A stretch of 64,000 nt of DNA, from contig NC_068565.1 in assembly GCF_025698545.1 (NCBI RefSeq), positions 5,270,001 to 5,334,000 of the forward strand, read 5' to 3'. Every line of letters starts with the position of its first letter. Positions within the stretch are counted from its first letter, which is position 1. Shown here one piece after another: positions 61,418 to 64,000 of this stretch. The position numbers were made by a program, and so were the translations under genes. The stretch comes from Gossypium raimondii. Lineage: Eukaryota > Streptophyta > Magnoliopsida > Malvales > Malvaceae. A model generated the notes under the pieces. That model was not told the origin of the DNA. It did not search any database and was given only the letters and a program-made list of their open reading frames with translations.

Positions 61418-62155
61418 GGCTTAATGACAAGTTTAATCACTACTATTTACATATTGTGTCAAAATGATCCCAATTCCATTTTTGAGCTTTTTTGTCCATT
61501 AACCTTTGTTTTTTTTTTGTTTGTTTTTTTCAAGCTGCTTTTTCTAATAGACTTGATGAAAGTACCGTTAAAAAATTTAACGGGGATGATGTAAAATATT
61601 TTTACTGAGATGTAATTTATTACTTAGGTAACTCAATAAGATAATTACATGTAAAAATAATAAAATAAATAAATTATACATGAAATTAAAAATAACTCTT
61701 AATTTAAAGAAAATAAACGTAATTATCTAAAAATGGTTTCAAAATGAATGCATACATTTGTTTCTTGACATGTTTCAAAAAGATAATTAATAAATCAAAC
61801 CGAAAAAACTGAATGTGTGCGTACATTTCAAACAATTTTTAGATAATTACGTTTATTTTCTTTAAATTAAGAGTTATTTTTTTTAACTTCATGAGTTATT
61901 TAGTATTTTATTATTTTCACATGTGATTATTTTATTGGGTTGTCTAAGTAATAAATTACACCTCATTAGAAATATTCCACATATGAAATTTCACATCATC
62001 CAGTTAACTTTTTTAACGACACTTTCATCAAAACTGTTAAAAAAAGCAATTTGAAAAAAAATATAAAGTTTAATGGCCAGAAAAGGCTCAAAAATACAAT
62101 CAGGGCCATTTTGACAAAACATGTAAATGTTAGTGGCCAAATTTGTCATTAAGCC
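61418..62155. mobile_element. Non-autonomous Mutator-like (MULE) foldback element with perfect 9-bp target duplication
   Basis: It runs from GGCTTAATGACAAGTTT to AATTTGTCATTAAGCC. Arms of about 330 bp match in inverted orientation: AACTCTTAATTTAAAGAAAA / TTTTCTTTAAATTAAGAGTT and GATAATTACATGTAAAAATA / TATTTTCACATGTGATTATT. It is flanked by the 9-bp repeat TATTTTTTA at 61409-61417 and 62156-62164, the duplication length of Mutator-like transposons. It is 738 bp without transposase. The 81-codon frame at 61349-61594 is an accident of the arm sequence. Confidence 0.85.
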
Positions 62156-62196
62156 TATTTTTTATTACTCGAGCTTTGCTTAGGTGGAGTCATAAA

Positions 62197-62545
62197 AAAC
62201 CACCTACAGACACTTTACGCCCAATCATTCCGGATAACGCTTGCATCCTCTGTATTACCGCGGCTGTTGGCATAAAGTTAGCTGATGCTTATTCCCCAAA
62301 TACCGTCATTGCTTCTTCTCCGGGAAAAAGAAGTTCACGACTCGTGGGCCTTCTACCTCCACACGGCATTGCTCCGTCAGGCTTTCGCCCATTGCGGAAA
62401 ATTTCCCAGTGTTGCCTCCTGTAAGAGTCTGGGTCGTGTCTCAGTCCAGTGTGGCTAATCACCCTTTCGGGCCAGCTACTGATCATCGCCTTGGTAAGCT
62501 ATTGCCTCACCAACTAGCTAATCAGACGTGAGCCCCTCCTCGGAC
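62197..62545 (-). pseudogene. rrn16: Plastid 16S rRNA fragment (nuclear plastid DNA)
   Basis: The minus strand reads as bacterial/plastid 16S rRNA from the TTAGCTAGTTGGTGAGGCAA region through GACTGAGACACG, ACTCTTACAGGAGGCA, AACAGCCGCGGTAATAC and GCGTTATCCGGAATGATTGG, about E. coli positions 240-590. Plastid-type differences (AGGATGCAAGCG, GGTATTTGGGGAATAAGC) and the lack of the rest of the operon make it a piece of plastid DNA. It cannot be functional. It lies 33 bp from the MULE element. Confidence 0.92.
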
Positions 62546-62569
62546 GTATTCTCTCTGCTTTCTAATTGA

Positions 62570-62825
62570 GATTGATCAAATTAATTGCCATTAGAGAGGC
62601 TTTCTCTTGACTGAAGAATTAAGGTCTCGACAACGTTGTTGTGGAGTCAAATTATAGTGATATTATTATTGTGCTCAATTCTTCCCATTTTGATATTTCT
62701 GAATTTGTCAACAATTGTTCTTTAACTGGATTAGATGAACTACTAATACGGCGGCTCACGAGCTTTGGTAGGGTCACTTTGTTCCATGTTAATTATCAGG
62801 AGTGGGAAGTCCCACGTTTCTTTTA
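62570..62825 (+). pseudogene. LINE RNase H domain fragment
   Basis: Across two frames the plus strand reads REAFSLTEELRSRQ, then VESNYSDIIIVLNSSHFDIS, and RRLTSFGRVTLFHVNYQEWE, resembling the central and C-terminal part of a LINE RVT_3 RNase H domain (AIxEA, VESDS, VxxxHVxRE). No reverse transcriptase. The similarity is moderate. Confidence 0.4.
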
Positions 62826-63189
62826 ATTTTTTCTATTTTTGCTGCGGATAGTGCTTCTTCTCGATAGGGGATTAATTTGTCGGCTTAAATACTATTATTA
62901 CTTGCTTGTCTTTCTTTTGGTTAAAAGCAACCCTTTTTATTATAAAATATTAATTCAACTCAATCCAGTTTCATAAAAAAAACCCATCAAACTAAATAAA
63001 TTAAAAATATTTAGAAATTAAATATTGAAAGGCATAAGACCTTATTTGACCCTTTAACTTTATAAAAGAAGAAGAAGTTATTTTAGTATTTTTACTTTTT
63101 AGTCCTTAATCTTGTGTTATTTGTCAAATCACACAAAATAGACAAAAAGATTAATGTTTGTTAACTTTGCTGATGTGGCAAACATCAAC

Positions 63190-63353
63190 AAATAATTTTA
63201 AAGGATTAAATCAAAATTTTATTATTTTTAGGGGGCTAAAGTATAATTTTACCTTTACTAATTTAAAATTTTTAAATATTTAAAGGGCCAAAATGATAAA
63301 ATTTCTATTTTAGTGGGGTTGGGGCCCTACCGGCCCCCCTAAATCCACCTCTG
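63190..63353 (-). repeat. Dispersed MITE-like repeat, copy 3 (CAGAGGTG... type)
   Basis: On the minus strand it starts CAGAGGTGGATTTAGGGGGG, then GGGCCCCAACCCC, TTTGGCCCTTTAAATA and TTTGATTTAATCCTTTAAAA, closely matching 12650-12810 on the plus strand. Its other end is not defined. Confidence 0.6.
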
Positions 63354-63619
63354 TATTTCCATTCATTTTTAAGTGATTTTATAAACAATACAAATTCAAG
63401 AGTTAAAAGAGATAAAAAAATAAATTAAAGACTAAAATTAATTTTTTTAAAAGTTGGAGGGCTAAAAAATCATTATACCATATTCAAATATAAGTAATTT
63501 CGATTCGTATGGTGTTGATTTCATTATATACTTTTTGAGTAAATTGAAAATAATTATGAATTTATTGCATGTTGATTACTTTTTAGAATTATATTATAAT
63601 ATGAGAGAATATATATCGC

Positions 63620-63763
63620 CATGGTTGACGCGAACACTGGGAGCCTCAACAAGGTAGAGTGCTGTGACCTGCGAGAGCTTGCGGTGATGAACAAAACGTT
63701 CGCCAATTATTGTACGACAAATTGGACTTTAGGCCTAAACCCCATTTTTTTTATCCAGTTCTT
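63620..63763 (+). other. Short open frame in a G/C-richer patch, unknown
   Basis: ATG 63620 opens about 47 codons (MVDANTGSLNKVECCDLREL, then AVMNKTFANYC) to a TGA. The first 90 bases have coding-like composition, in contrast with the AT-rich flanks. No family is recognised, and it may be a captured gene fragment or part of an element cut by the window edge. Confidence 0.25.
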
Positions 63764-64000
63764 TTATAGATGAAAATCATTTGTTGAAAAGAAAGGACAA
63801 ATCTCAAACTTATACCAAAAAAAAAAAAAAATTCTAATTTAAAGTGCAATTTAATGTATGAATTTTAATTTGAGATAATTATACATATGAAACTTTGATT
63901 GTAGTTCAAATTATCTATTGAAACTTTGAGATGGAGCGCCACATCAACGTTATTAATGGTCACATCAGTGCTGTAACGATTAAAGATGAAAAATATTGGT

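Noticed and set aside
61349..61594. 81-codon hydrophobic plus-strand frame
   Set aside because: It crosses the end of the MULE element and reflects the T-rich arm sequence, not a membrane protein gene.
62143..62486. Two open frames of 93 and 65 codons on opposite strands
   Set aside because: They are translations of the plastid 16S rRNA fragment and do not code for protein.
1..64000. CRISPR arrays, operons, prophage or bacterial defence systems
   Set aside because: The DNA is plant nuclear, with spliced genes and plant transposons; no regularly spaced direct repeats or bacterial gene clusters are present.

Overview
The window is nuclear DNA of a flowering plant. The genes have GT-AG introns, the intergenic DNA is very AT-rich, there is an intron-less nuclear-type tRNA-Leu, and plant transposon families and pieces of plastid DNA are present. 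The protein families and several dispersed repeats look like a eudicot of the cotton (Gossypium, Malvaceae) type. That last step is recognition from memory, not a search.

Layout. 1-3.0 kb is a decayed Ty1/copia retrotransposon (reverse transcriptase and RNase H, then a 3' LTR) interrupted on its left by the end of a second LTR. 4.5-15.2 kb is transposon-rich and gene-free. It holds LINE pieces, a long inverted-repeat element that seems to carry a captured exon, a hAT-type MITE, a SINE with a 13-bp target duplication, a rearranged ndhH-ndhA plastid insertion and nested MITEs. 15.4-38.3 kb is the gene island: a complete plant-type phosphoenolpyruvate carboxylase (10 coding exons, 969 aa, +), a pollen Ole e 1/extensin-like secreted protein (2 exons, +), a CLE-peptide-like relic (+), a strictosidine synthase-like gene with a frameshift near its 3' end (3 exons, +), a complete UBC13-class ubiquitin-conjugating enzyme (8 exons, 153 aa, +), a tRNA-Leu(CAA) (-), and a complete TTL-type TPR/thioredoxin-like protein (7 exons, 702 aa, -). 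38.3-64 kb has no convincing protein gene. It carries MITEs, LINE RNase H fragments, SINE-like units, a MULE-type foldback element with a perfect 9-bp target duplication, and a plastid 16S rRNA fragment.

The genes do not form an operon or pathway. They are independent housekeeping, signalling or secreted-protein loci: PEPC in anaplerotic carbon metabolism, UBC13 in K63-linked ubiquitin chains, TTL in hormone and stress scaffolding, and Ole e 1-like and SSL proteins in the secretory pathway or wall.

I found no clear new multi-gene system. The best leads are the inverted-repeat element with a possible captured exon (6481-7576), the CLE-like relic (23816-24031), the tandemly duplicated 3' end of the SSL gene, and the inverted plastid insertion.
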